Source: a virus
Strand: one strand, 5' to 3'
Length of the DNA stretch: 40,265 nt
IMG/VR virus record: IMGVR_UViG_3300032334_001981
Coordinates: 1-40,265 of that record
Position 1 is the first letter of the stretch; each line of letters begins with the position of its first letter. Shown piece after piece: positions 9,441 to 18,349 of the stretch. Made by a program: the position numbers and the translations under genes. A model generated the notes under the pieces. The model was not told the origin of the DNA and did not search any database. It saw nothing but the letters and a program-made list of their open reading frames with translations.

Positions 9441-11036
9441 ATGAAAGGCTTCGTAGACAAGATATTAACTGAACTTAAGAATAATTCTACTCTTAAATCA
9501 GAACCACTCGTAAAACTTTTAACTGAATCTATTGATAAATCCATTTCTTTAGGTGAAACCACTCCTTCCATCTATGAGAATTTGAAGAGCGGTCTTACTT
9601 CAATAAATGCTAGAGTTAAAAGCAAACACCTAACCGCAATCCTAGAACAATTTACTAAGGTTGAGACTACTCCTGAATCTAGAACTTCTGAGATTTCAAA
9701 GAAAGCAAACCTTTCTGAAAAATTAAACGCAATTAAAGAATCTAAATCTGGCACTAATCCTATTGTTAAAGGACAAGTAGAAGTTTTTGAATCTTATTTG
9801 AATAACGGAACTCCTGATTTTGCACTATGTGAAGGATTTATTCAATTCTTCTCAAATCATAAATATGATTCAGCGATTAAAAAGCAGATTGAAAAGGTAC
9901 AGAAATACATTAATGAAAATAAATCAGAAATATTATTTTTGAATGCTATCTATACTATGGATTCAATGCCAAATCAACAGTATTCAACAGTTAGTTCAGA
10001 TCTTAAAAACATGTTGATAGGCGAATCATATACCTCAGATATTCTTAAGATGAAATATGGAACTACTGTTCCTATGATTAATCAATTAGTAAATGACCTA
10101 AGATTACTTGAATCTCAAACAATGGGATACTTTACACTGGGCGAAGGTGATTCATTCACAAAAGTAACTAACCTAATCACACCAGCGACGAAAGCAAAGG
10201 ATGGAATGATTCTTTATATGGACAATCGATTTGTTTCAATCCGTGAATCCAGAGGACTTACTGGTAAAGAAACTAAGGTGTATATTGATGGAAGCTTTAA
10301 AATAGCAGAAGTTGACCCTAACTATGTTAAAGAAAAGTTTCCAAAATTCTATAGTGTAGCTGAATCTTTTGCGACTTTAGGATTTACTAAAAATATTGAT
10401 GGATCTAGCGTAGATTCTTCAGCAATTAGAAATTTTAATATTAGCTTTAAAACAAACGAGGACAGAGAATTAGATCTTTATCTAAATGAGTCAAAAGTTT
10501 CTAACTTAGACGAAATCAACTTAATGGAGGCTCTTTCTCTAGAAAGTAACGAGATTAAAAATAAAGTAATCACTCTTTTTGAAAACTCAAATAACCTATT
10601 TAACTTTGATTTTATTAAGGAGTTAACTAATGATCGTACGCTAAGTGAAGCAGTTGTTCTTAAATTAAATGAAGAATTCTATATCTGTGAGAAATTAAAT
10701 TCAGCAGAAAAAGACTGGAGAAAAGTAGATGAGTACGAAATGTACGAGTTCTGCATGGAAAAATTTAATTATGATATTAGCCCTATCTTTAAAACTCAAA
10801 TTGACGAAAAAGTTGATTCATACAAAAAGATTGAGTCGAAAAAGAATGAAATTTCAGTTGACATTACTAAACTTGAAGAGACAATGGAAAAACTTCAAAA
10901 GGCAATCTCTAGCCCGGATCTTGATTCAGAAGCAACTAAGAAACTTACTGGCATTAGAGAATCAATTGAGTCAACTATTACTGCTCTTAAGAATGATTAT
11001 GTTGGATTAGATCTATTCAAAAAAGATATAAAATGA
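9441..11036 (+). CDS. 531-residue helical protein of unknown function, likely virion-associated
   Basis: The protein is Lys/Glu/Ser/Leu-rich and mostly helical. Residues about 1-90 and the last about 70 (SYKKIESKKNEISVDITKLE onward) look like coiled coil, the centre is mixed. Its own late-promoter-like motif and the following small genes with virion-type leaders suggest expression late in infection. The charged, helical composition would suit a scaffold or inner-head protein, but no homologue is recognised. The TGA overlaps the ATG of a tiny lipoprotein gene. Confidence 0.75.
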   Translation: MKGFVDKILTELKNNSTLKSEPLVKLLTESIDKSISLGETTPSIYENLKSGLTSINARVKSKHLTAILEQFTKVETTPESRTSEISKKANLSEKLNAIKESKSGTNPIVKGQVEVFESYLNNGTPDFALCEGFIQFFSNHKYDSAIKKQIEKVQKYINENKSEILFLNAIYTMDSMPNQQYSTVSSDLKNMLIGESYTSDILKMKYGTTVPMINQLVNDLRLLESQTMGYFTLGEGDSFTKVTNLITPATKAKDGMILYMDNRFVSIRESRGLTGKETKVYIDGSFKIAEVDPNYVKEKFPKFYSVAESFATLGFTKNIDGSSVDSSAIRNFNISFKTNEDRELDLYLNESKVSNLDEINLMEALSLESNEIKNKVITLFENSNNLFNFDFIKELTNDRTLSEAVVLKLNEEFYICEKLNSAEKDWRKVDEYEMYEFCMEKFNYDISPIFKTQIDEKVDSYKKIESKKNEISVDITKLEETMEKLQKAISSPDLDSEATKKLTGIRESIESTITALKNDYVGLDLFKKDIK

Positions 11037-11146
11037 AAACTCTCATAGTAATCATTATTATCTTAATATCAGTATCGTGTGCCTCATCTAAACAAGGAGG
11101 ATGTGATGCCTATGGCAAAGTTGAAAAAACTGAGAATCCTTCTTGA
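11033..11146 (+). CDS. 37-residue lipoprotein
   Basis: A very short gene: ATG at 11033 overlaps the previous stop (ATGA) and TGA at 11144-11146 overlaps the next TTG start. The sequence opens MKTLIVIIIILISVSCASSK: a positively charged start, a hydrophobic run and a lipobox (SVSC) with Cys16 as the lipidation site, leaving a mature peptide of only about 22 residues. Tight coupling on both sides supports it being real. Small phage lipoproteins often serve lysis (o-spanin) or superinfection exclusion; either is inference. Confidence 0.6.
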   Translation: MKTLIVIIIILISVSCASSKQGGCDAYGKVEKTENPS

Positions 11147-11394
11147 AAAACCTATTATCATATTCACAATATACACGCGACTCCCTAAAAGAGTCGCTTG
11201 ATCCATATATAGAATCCAAATTGAAATTTAAAATCGGTGATCAAGTTCAAGTAAAGGACCGAATCGGAAAGGTGACGGCGTTTAATGGGAAAGAATATTT
11301 AGTCATGATAGGTAGTAAAAACGAGAGAGTTCCAGAAGCACAAATTGAAAAAGTCGGTCGACTAAAGAAAAAGAAACCAGCAAAAAAGAAATAA
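11143..11394 (+). CDS. Small KOW-like protein with virion-type leader
   Basis: An 83-residue protein beginning at TTG, which overlaps the previous stop. Residues 1-17 (LLSYSQYTRDSLKE) resemble the short leader shared by several late proteins here, ending in LxE. Residues about 28-55 (FKIGDQVQVKDRIGKVTAFN) read as a KOW/SH3-type beta segment, followed by a Lys-rich tail (KKKKPAKKK) suited to nucleic acid binding. A packaged small nucleic-acid-binding protein fits, by inference. Confidence 0.6.
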   Translation: MKNLLSYSQYTRDSLKESLDPYIESKLKFKIGDQVQVKDRIGKVTAFNGKEYLVMIGSKNERVPEAQIEKVGRLKKKKPAKKK

Positions 11395-11416
11395 TAATAT
11401 TTTAATAAAAATATTG

Positions 11417-11447
11417 AAGGATGTAAATTTTTACATCCTTTTGTTTT
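11417..11447 (+). terminator. Rho-independent terminator
   Basis: A 10-bp perfect stem, AAGGATGTAA with TTACATCCTT, closes a 4-base loop and is followed by TTGTTTTATTT. It ends the transcription unit that begins near 9411. Confidence 0.85.
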
Positions 11448-11491
11448 ATTTGTAGTTTTTTATAAGTATAATAACTAAAAATTTCTATATT

Positions 11492-11767
11492 ATGAAAAAC
11501 TCAATTGTAATCGGTCCCATCCAAAAGACCAAACCCATGACTGAAAGAGCTTCAATCTTAAATCAGCGTTTATCTAAAATGAAAATTGGAAACTTCTTTG
11601 AAGTTACCGGTCTTTCAGACAAAACAGACGTTCTTAATTTTAGAGCATCTGTGAACTATTTCTCAAAAAAGAATAGCGTTAATGTCGCTACTTCAATGGT
11701 AAATGGTATTCTTAAAGTTGAAAGAGTGAGATCTATCAAAACTAAAGAGATATCCAAAGTAAAATAA
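11492..11767 (+). CDS. Small basic protein, unknown
   Basis: A 91-residue basic protein. Residues about 30-75 (MKIGNFFEVTGLSDKTDVLN then FRASVNYFSKKNSVNVATSM) look like a small helical DNA-binding-type domain, though no family is recognised. It follows a strong terminator and an AT-rich stretch with a possible -10 (TATAAT-like, about 11467-11472), so it probably starts a unit with the FkbM gene 17 bases downstream. Confidence 0.65.
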   Translation: MKNSIVIGPIQKTKPMTERASILNQRLSKMKIGNFFEVTGLSDKTDVLNFRASVNYFSKKNSVNVATSMVNGILKVERVRSIKTKEISKVK

Positions 11768-11784
11768 TACATAAACACTTTTAA

Positions 11785-12585
11785 ATGGATACTCGAATAG
11801 ATTTTAACACTGCCAAAAAGTTTGATCAACTTGAATTGATTGATTGGAAAACCAAATATGGTGATTTCCAATTCTATATCCGTAAAGGATTAAATGAGAT
11901 TAAGTACAATGTTGGTACGAACGTTTCAAAAAGTCCAAAAAGCGGTGAATATATCAAACCATTGACATCTGCTGCATATGGTCCAGAAATGGATGTAAAT
12001 GGAGTCTTTAATCAAGAAGATACGTGGTTAGATATCGGTGGACATATTGGTCTTTTCGCAATTCGAATGGCTCGACAGTTTCCTAAAATCAAAGAAGTTA
12101 TTTTATATGAAGCACTGCCTCACAATGCATCCTTTGCTCTAGAGAATATTAAAGTAAATGGTGTTGAGTCAAACTGTTCAATCGTACAAAAAGCAATTGT
12201 TCCAGGTGCAGAAGATTCAATTGACTTCTTTATTTCAAGTGACTCTGGCAAGCACTCAATTCTTCCAATTAGAGGTCGTGAGATCTTACACGTTCCAGCA
12301 ATCAATATCAATGATGCAATTAACGAACATGGAGCAACTGCTATTAAAATGGATGTTGAGGGAGCTGAATACGAATTGATTAAAGCAGTCACTGACTGGT
12401 CTAAAGTTCGAGTAATCATTATTGAGTACCATTTTATGTATAAGCCATTGAAGACTAATCGTGTTCAAAAATTCCAAGAGATCACAGCTATCCTTGAACA
12501 AAATTTTGATGTTGTTCGTAAGATAGAGGCAGTAGAGTACGGTAAGAACTTTATCACTCACATTGTTGCGATCAAGAATGATTAA
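11785..12585 (+). CDS. FkbM-family SAM-dependent methyltransferase
   Basis: A 266-residue protein. Motif I for SAM binding is at about residues 76-85 (TWLDIGGHIGLFA), and the FkbM hallmark KMDVEGAEYELI is at about 190-200, followed by IIIEYH. FkbM enzymes O-methylate sugars or small molecules. Downstream genes encode a DNA glycosylase and a probable glycosyltransferase, so the methyl acceptor could be a glycan on the virion, the host surface or a modified base; the sequence does not decide. The stop overlaps the next start by eight bases. Confidence 0.8.
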   Translation: MDTRIDFNTAKKFDQLELIDWKTKYGDFQFYIRKGLNEIKYNVGTNVSKSPKSGEYIKPLTSAAYGPEMDVNGVFNQEDTWLDIGGHIGLFAIRMARQFPKIKEVILYEALPHNASFALENIKVNGVESNCSIVQKAIVPGAEDSIDFFISSDSGKHSILPIRGREILHVPAININDAINEHGATAIKMDVEGAEYELIKAVTDWSKVRVIIIEYHFMYKPLKTNRVQKFQEITAILEQNFDVVRKIEAVEYGKNFITHIVAIKND

Positions 12586-13003
12586 GACCGAGAGTCCATA
12601 TTTGCTTCTTCAAGAAATATACAACGAGCATCCATGGCGGGTGCTCGTTTGTTGTATAATGTTAAATTGTACTTCAAGAAGACAGGTTGATAGAATACGA
12701 GAAGAATTTTTTAGGCTCTATCCTACACCATCGAGTGCAATACTTGCCAATCCAGCGGATATGTCTGAGCTTATTGCTTCACTTGGATTTAAGAATCGTC
12801 GGACCGGTGTTATACAGCGATTCTCTAGTGACTGGTTGACGCTAGATTGGAAAGAACCTAGTGAACTATATGGAATCGGTAAGTATGCTCAGGACTCATG
12901 GGATATCTTCTATAAGGGTGACTTAACAGTTGAGCCGACCGATGGAGTGCTAGGAAAATATTTAACTTGGGCCAGAACTCAGCCTGAAAATCCAGTAAAA
13001 TAA
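12578..13003 (+). CDS. MBD4-type HhH-GPD DNA glycosylase
   Basis: A 141-residue protein from ATG 12578, which overlaps the FkbM stop (ATGATTAA); an upstream in-frame TTG at 12563 is less likely. It aligns by eye with the glycosylase domain of vertebrate MBD4: PWRVLVCCIMLNCTSRRQVD, then LIASLGFKNRRTGVIQRFS, then ELYGIGKYAQDSW (helix-hairpin-helix) and VEPTDGVLGKY, whose Asp is in the catalytic position. No C-terminal Fe-S cysteines are present, as in MBD4. The family removes T or U opposite G, or oxidised pyrimidines. The likely role is phage base-excision repair or handling of modified bases. Confidence 0.8.
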   Translation: MIKTESPYLLLQEIYNEHPWRVLVCCIMLNCTSRRQVDRIREEFFRLYPTPSSAILANPADMSELIASLGFKNRRTGVIQRFSSDWLTLDWKEPSELYGIGKYAQDSWDIFYKGDLTVEPTDGVLGKYLTWARTQPENPVK

Positions 13004-13006
13004 AGT

Positions 13007-14062
13007 ATGAAAAAAAGTTTATATGCATATTTTGGTCTACTTGACCTACACGACATTGATTCACCGGGACACTCATTATACCAAATAGGACTAGTTGATT
13101 CTTTAAGAGAATCCTTTGGAGAAGAAAAATTTGACTTCTATTCCTATTATCCAGAAGAGGTAATTAAATCTGCAAGTATTCAAGGTTTTCCAGATACAGA
13201 GCTAGGTAAATTATTTCATAAATATCGAAATGAATTATTTGATAAACCTATCCACACAGTCGATGAGTTACTCCAACTAATTTCTAAGAAAACATATTCT
13301 AAATTATATTTAAAGGCCAGATTTAGAAATCTTTCAACTCTTTCTAAGAAATGGAAAGACGCTAGAGACTTTGATAGAATTATTGAGTGTGCTATAGATG
13401 CAGGATATACAAAGACTGATATTATCATACTTGATACTGATCTTTCTCTTTCAGATACTTTTGTTGAGCAGACTAAAGATTTCGTAACTATCTTAATTCC
13501 ATCGATTGATTTTCCAGGAATATCTAATATGTTTCTCGTAGATTGTGTGAACTTAAATCTTGCACAATCTAAAAAAGGAATAAGCAGTGTCTTTTATGGA
13601 AATATCGATACTTCAAAATACAAGAGCGGAAACTCTAAGAGTGAGATTTTACTCGATGTTCTTAAATGGATAAGTCGTAATCACTGGTCAAAAGATGAAG
13701 AGTTTTATCTAATTTGTAAAAAGAATGACTTTGAATCTCTTCCAAATATGCCCTTAGCTGATCATATTGATAGAAAAGACAGAGTTAAGATTTGGGAAAC
13801 ATTGGCTTCTTCTAGAATCATGGTCAATGTTACTAAAGAAAAGTATAGTGAAAGAAAGTTTATCCCGGCTCGAATATTTGAAGCGATGATCTTTGGTATG
13901 ATTCCAGTATCATATAAGTTTGACTTCTTATGTCCAGCCTTTTCTTTTGAGACAATTGAAGACTTATTTGAGATCTATGCATACTTTACCGAATGTGATA
14001 ATACTGGACTAGAACAAGCATACAAACATTTTATACACTGCTATCTTAATAGTTTAAAGTAA
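13007..14062 (+). CDS. Probable glycosyltransferase (GT-B-like)
   Basis: A 351-residue protein three bases after the glycosylase. The C-terminal part carries ERKFIPARIFEAMIFGMIPV (about residues 285-304), the donor-binding pattern of GT-B glycosyltransferases of the CgeB/GT4 kind, with a conserved Glu in FEAM. The N-terminus (SLYAYFGLLDLHDIDSPGHS) fits the first Rossmann half. With the FkbM enzyme and glycosylase upstream it could glycosylate DNA bases, as T4 does, or virion or surface glycans. The enzyme class is fairly likely, the acceptor unknown. Confidence 0.55.
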   Translation: MKKSLYAYFGLLDLHDIDSPGHSLYQIGLVDSLRESFGEEKFDFYSYYPEEVIKSASIQGFPDTELGKLFHKYRNELFDKPIHTVDELLQLISKKTYSKLYLKARFRNLSTLSKKWKDARDFDRIIECAIDAGYTKTDIIILDTDLSLSDTFVEQTKDFVTILIPSIDFPGISNMFLVDCVNLNLAQSKKGISSVFYGNIDTSKYKSGNSKSEILLDVLKWISRNHWSKDEEFYLICKKNDFESLPNMPLADHIDRKDRVKIWETLASSRIMVNVTKEKYSERKFIPARIFEAMIFGMIPVSYKFDFLCPAFSFETIEDLFEIYAYFTECDNTGLEQAYKHFIHCYLNSLK

Positions 14063-14087
14063 ATTTATTTATTTTATCGGGTTAGAT

Positions 14088-14097
14088 GATAAATAAT
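14088..14097 (+). promoter_or_regulatory. Late-promoter-like motif before the secreted moron
   Basis: GATAAATAAT lies in the 116-base gap before the secreted protein, 81 bases from its ATG. The rest of the gap holds a hairpin, CCCAT-GGAAG-ATGGG (about 14116-14130), and little else. The longer leader sets this unit apart from the other late genes. Confidence 0.4.
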
Positions 14098-14178
14098 CAT
14101 ATAATCTCGACCGGCCCATGGAAGATGGGGGTTTCCTAAAAAGATTCTTCAAGTGAGTTCAAATAAAATTTTTGAGCC

Positions 14179-16479
14179 ATGAAGTATCTATTTACAATTA
14201 TTTTCTTTCTTTTTACTTACATAACTATCTACTCACAGTCATGTACACACACTATTCGACGAACCGATACTTTTGGTGATGGCTGGAATGGTGGAACCGT
14301 TGCAGTTTCCGTCAATGGTGTTACTGTTTTAAGTGGCTTAAGTTGTGTTGGATTAGGTCCTACTACTTCTACATTTACAGCCGCAGTAGGTGCCACGATT
14401 AGAGTCTATCGAACAGCTGCTGGATTATACCCAACCGAAATGCGTATACAAGTCCTTAATGGAGCAGGGTCAATCATAATCAATACTATACAACCAGTTA
14501 CGGGTACTGCAACTACTGGTGGACAAACAGTGCTAGGAAGTTGCGCGGCTGCTGCCGGTCCTTGTACTAATACCTCATCGTACGGATCAGCAATTGCTCC
14601 ATCAACCCCAACAACTGTAACTATTAGTACTTGTCAATACCAAGCAGAGTATAGTACAATTACTTCGTGTGTTGCCGGACAAACATATCAATCATATTAC
14701 AATTTAGGTGGATATATTACGGTCAGATCTGGAACTTATAATGGTACTGTAGTTACTAGTGGAAACTCTCCACTAAATTGGGTTTGCCCATCTTCAGGAA
14801 CATATTTTGTGCATTACAATACAAATAATACGTGTGGGACTGCTTCAAGTTGTGGAACATCCTCTATTTCTTGTTTAACTTGTTCTGCACCAACACCACC
14901 ATCCAATGATTTAGTCTGTAATTCAACATCTATTACTTGCGGTCAAACATTATCTGGAACTACGGTAAATGCAACAAACTCAGGCACTGGTGAAAATGGA
15001 ACTTGCACCACCGTGCAAACAATGCCGGGTGTATGGTATTCTGTAACAGGAAATGGACAAATCATGACAGCTTCCCTATGTGCCACGGCTTGGGATAGCA
15101 AAATCGGTGTTTTTTCTGGACCGAATTGTAGCACATTAACATGCGTAGGAGGTAATGATGATTATGGCCCAGCTTGCGCTAGTACGTCTGCTTCATATTC
15201 ATGGACTTCCACAGTAGGAACAATTTACTACATAGTGGTTCATGGATATTCATCAAATAGTAGCTTTTCTGTTAATCTAACTTGTGTATCTCCACCTCCA
15301 CTGGATCCATCCTCTATATCTGCAACACAAAATACCATTTGTGATGGATCATCCACCACCTTAACCGCAAACGGTGCTATTGGAGTGGTTTATTGGTATA
15401 CCGGTGGCTGTGCTTCCACTTTTTTGTCAACTGGAAATTCCATCTCAGTGAGTCCATCATCAACCACTACATATTACGCAAAAAATCTAAACGGAGGACT
15501 TTTTAGTAATGGTTGTGCTTCAGTAACAATAACTGTCAATCCTAACCCTACCGTAACCATTAATGCTGTAACCAACACAATCTGCAATGGATCAAACACT
15601 CAATTAATTTCATCAGTAAGCAACACAGGTGGATCACCGATAACATATCTATGGACTCCATCAACTGGACTCTCAAATTCAGCCGCACCAAGTCCTTTTG
15701 CTTCACCTACAACTACCCAGACCTATCAATTAACTGCAACTGCAAATGGGTGTTCAACATCAACATCATCAACAATAACCGTCAATCCCACGGTTGGAGT
15801 AGTTTCTAGCATATCCGGAAACAATACTATTATAGCAGGAACGCAAGAAACCTATTCAATCACACCAATAGCAAACGTAACATACCAGTGGGCATACACA
15901 GAATCAGTAACTACACCATTGTGGATAAACATACCAAGCTCTAACTCTTCATCAATAGCGTTTACTTGGCCTCAAACAACAACAGACGGTTCAGTACGAG
16001 TGACTGTTTCCAATGGCTACAATTGTGGAACACAAATTGTCAATTACCTTATTGTTGTTATGGGAGCTCTTCCGGTTGAACTTCTATATTTTGACGGCCA
16101 TGAAAAGGGCAATTGGAATCTATTGGAGTGGTCTACGGCATCTGAACACAATTCCGATTATTTTCTTGTGGAAGTTAGTACAGACGGCGAATCTTGGGAA
16201 TCAGTTTCATATACTGATGCTTCATCAAATTCCAATCAAAAAATAAATTATAGTACATTGCATGCTTTTAATGAATACACATATCATTACTATAGATTAC
16301 TGCAATATGATTTTGACGGCTATAATAAAACATACGGTCCAATCTCTGTAAATAATACAAAAACATTTAAAAAAGTAAGTTATTATATTAATTCACTAGG
16401 TCAAATAGTCCAGCCTGAAACAAACGGCTTAATCTTTGAAGTCTATGTAGACGGGACCGTGAAAAGAATTATTCGGTGA
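14179..16479 (+). CDS. Secreted multidomain protein with type IX secretion C-terminal region
   Basis: A 766-residue protein with a signal peptide (about 1-19, ending IYSQ). Next come Cys-rich repeats, Thr/Ser/Gly-rich domains, a segment TFGDGWNGGTVAVSV common in secreted Bacteroidota proteins, two Ig/PKD-like domains (about 375-450 and 450-540), and from about residue 630 the linker LPVELLYFDG typical of T9SS cargo. The end (NSLGQIVQPETNG then EVYVDGTVKRIIR) resembles the type A sorting signal. No other gene here looks like this; GC and Cys use differ from its neighbours, suggesting acquisition from the host. It may be an adhesin or surface-exclusion protein exported by the host T9SS. Confidence 0.75.
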   Translation: MKYLFTIIFFLFTYITIYSQSCTHTIRRTDTFGDGWNGGTVAVSVNGVTVLSGLSCVGLGPTTSTFTAAVGATIRVYRTAAGLYPTEMRIQVLNGAGSIIINTIQPVTGTATTGGQTVLGSCAAAAGPCTNTSSYGSAIAPSTPTTVTISTCQYQAEYSTITSCVAGQTYQSYYNLGGYITVRSGTYNGTVVTSGNSPLNWVCPSSGTYFVHYNTNNTCGTASSCGTSSISCLTCSAPTPPSNDLVCNSTSITCGQTLSGTTVNATNSGTGENGTCTTVQTMPGVWYSVTGNGQIMTASLCATAWDSKIGVFSGPNCSTLTCVGGNDDYGPACASTSASYSWTSTVGTIYYIVVHGYSSNSSFSVNLTCVSPPPLDPSSISATQNTICDGSSTTLTANGAIGVVYWYTGGCASTFLSTGNSISVSPSSTTTYYAKNLNGGLFSNGCASVTITVNPNPTVTINAVTNTICNGSNTQLISSVSNTGGSPITYLWTPSTGLSNSAAPSPFASPTTTQTYQLTATANGCSTSTSSTITVNPTVGVVSSISGNNTIIAGTQETYSITPIANVTYQWAYTESVTTPLWINIPSSNSSSIAFTWPQTTTDGSVRVTVSNGYNCGTQIVNYLIVVMGALPVELLYFDGHEKGNWNLLEWSTASEHNSDYFLVEVSTDGESWESVSYTDASSNSNQKINYSTLHAFNEYTYHYYRLLQYDFDGYNKTYGPISVNNTKTFKKVSYYINSLGQIVQPETNGLIFEVYVDGTVKRIIR

Positions 16480-16508
16480 TATAACATTATGTTACGCGAG
16501 TGTCTCAA

Positions 16509-16520
16509 GATAAATAATAA
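16509..16520 (+). promoter_or_regulatory. Late-promoter-like motif
   Basis: A full GATAAATAATAA, ending 14 bases before the ATG at 16535. Confidence 0.55.
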
Positions 16521-16534
16521 GAAAGACTTAATTT

Positions 16535-18349
16535 ATGTCAAGTTTAACACTAAATGAGAGTCAGATTCAGCAACTCGACGCATTAAATTCAGTATTTGAA
16601 GCCGCTGAACCTAGACTTTCTAAAATTCTTACTTTTGATAATTTAGTAAATGAGGCACATGCCTTAAGAGTAATTGAATCAAATATTCCAGAGAGTTTAC
16701 GATTTGACCTTCACTTAGATATGATATTCGGTGAAAGTAGTTATAATATTGCTGATTACTATCGATCACTCTCTAATGGGACAAACTATATTTTAGAAGC
16801 AGCTCGAAAAGTACTACCTGATTCTCCATCAATCACTGAATCTATTGAGAGCCTTAAAGAGTATTTAGGTTCTTTACTAAATGAGGAGTCATTAACTTTA
16901 GGTATGCCGACTGATGCTATGTCAATGACAGCTCCATTAAAGCCGCGAAGTGGAGGTTTTTGGGGAACACTTAAAAGCCTATGGAATGCCGTTACTGAAG
17001 GAGGATCAGTTATAGGAATTATTCATTTTATAATCGATATTATTGGTTTAGTTGGCGACTTTATCTTTCCGGGAGTAGGTGTGGTTGCCGATATTATCAA
17101 TGCAATTATTTATGCTATTCGTGGAGAATGGTTAATGTGTGCAATCTCAGTTATTGCAGCAGTAGTTATTGGAGCTGGTGATGCTCTAAAACTTGTTAGA
17201 TTTGCGGCTAAGCCTGGACAAAAAGTATTAGCTACTCTTGCAAAAGAAGGAGGATCTAAACAGGCAGCAGAGATGTTGGCAAAACTGCCAGCCAAAGAAA
17301 AAGGAGGAGTTATTAAACTTCTTACTGGAATTTTTGGAAATCTTGGTGGAGCTCTAGGAAAAGCTACTTCTCTATTTGGCCAGTTTGTTTCAGCATTCGG
17401 TAAAGTCACAAGTTATATTCCCGGATTAGGCGGAGCTTTAAAATGGATATTTGATGGGCTTGGTAAAACTCTAACTGGTTTTGGAAAAAAAATGTCACTA
17501 TGCAGTGCTAACTTTAAATTAGCAACAACTGCTTCTAAAAAAGCAGCGGCAACCGCCGTTGATGCTACACTTAAGGGCGGAGGAGACTTTGTATTTGATG
17601 GACCGTGGGTAAAAGTATTTAATAAAGAAGGTAAGCAAGTAGGAAAATATCCAACTAAGCAGTTTGAAAAGATCTCAGGTGAAGCTCTTGCTGAAATAAC
17701 AGCTAAAAAGGCTGGTTCAAAGGAAGCATCTAAGATTCTATATAAAAATGGAGATGATGTAGCTAAAGTGACCAAGACTCTTGAGAGTCCAGCAGTTCAA
17801 GCATCTATGCGAAAACGAGCATATGCATTTTTTGACACCACTCCATTGTGGAAAGGATCTAGACGATTTGTAAAAGATCTACCTTTTTTCTTAGGTAAAC
17901 AGATTTATAAAATAATCTTTGGTACATCTTGGGTGGATGGAGCAAGTGCTAAATGGTCAAGAAGAGAAGTCGAAGGTCATGGAAACGGAGCAATGAATGA
18001 TTGGATAGATGATAAATTAAAGGAGGAAGGAAAACAGGATAAAATATTAATACTCGATTCATCTGACCAGGAAGTAGTTGACAGAGTTACCGATTATCAA
18101 AATCACTTTGCTAAACTTAATAATGAACGCAGTATAATGCCGGTCGTTACTAAGCAGTATGATAAAAATGGTCCAGGTGCAGAGTTTGCAGACTTCTTTG
18201 ATCAAATCTCAAAGGGTAATGTAAAAAGAGGAGGTGCCGGAGACATGGTAGACCACACTATTGCAGATGAAATAAATATTAAATCTAAACTTACTGAGAG
18301 TAAAACAACCCTCATTAGAACAATATCTAATTTTTCAGATTTTAAATGA
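16535..18349 (+). CDS. Pretoxin-like membrane-inserting protein with short virion-type leader
   Basis: A 604-residue protein. The N-terminus MSSLTLNES contains an LxE site like those of other late proteins here. Residues about 1-135 are helical. From about 145 to 215 there is a long hydrophobic hairpin (IIHFIIDIIGLVGDFIFPGV, then DIINAIIYAIRGEWLMCAIS and VIGAGDALKL), the pattern of pretoxin segments in polymorphic toxins. Gly/Lys/Ala-rich helices follow, and the last about 180 residues form a separate domain without a recognised toxin motif. A role in membrane penetration at injection, or delivery of an effector, is plausible but inferred. Confidence 0.65.
   Translation: MSSLTLNESQIQQLDALNSVFEAAEPRLSKILTFDNLVNEAHALRVIESNIPESLRFDLHLDMIFGESSYNIADYYRSLSNGTNYILEAARKVLPDSPSITESIESLKEYLGSLLNEESLTLGMPTDAMSMTAPLKPRSGGFWGTLKSLWNAVTEGGSVIGIIHFIIDIIGLVGDFIFPGVGVVADIINAIIYAIRGEWLMCAISVIAAVVIGAGDALKLVRFAAKPGQKVLATLAKEGGSKQAAEMLAKLPAKEKGGVIKLLTGIFGNLGGALGKATSLFGQFVSAFGKVTSYIPGLGGALKWIFDGLGKTLTGFGKKMSLCSANFKLATTASKKAAATAVDATLKGGGDFVFDGPWVKVFNKEGKQVGKYPTKQFEKISGEALAEITAKKAGSKEASKILYKNGDDVAKVTKTLESPAVQASMRKRAYAFFDTTPLWKGSRRFVKDLPFFLGKQIYKIIFGTSWVDGASAKWSRREVEGHGNGAMNDWIDDKLKEEGKQDKILILDSSDQEVVDRVTDYQNHFAKLNNERSIMPVVTKQYDKNGPGAEFADFFDQISKGNVKRGGAGDMVDHTIADEINIKSKLTESKTTLIRTISNFSDFK

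Noticed and set aside
17110-17775. Two overlapping minus-strand ORFs of 99 and 120 residues
   Set aside because: They are antisense shadows of the Ala/Gly/Lys-rich plus-strand gene at 16535-18349; no minus-strand gene exists elsewhere in the window.
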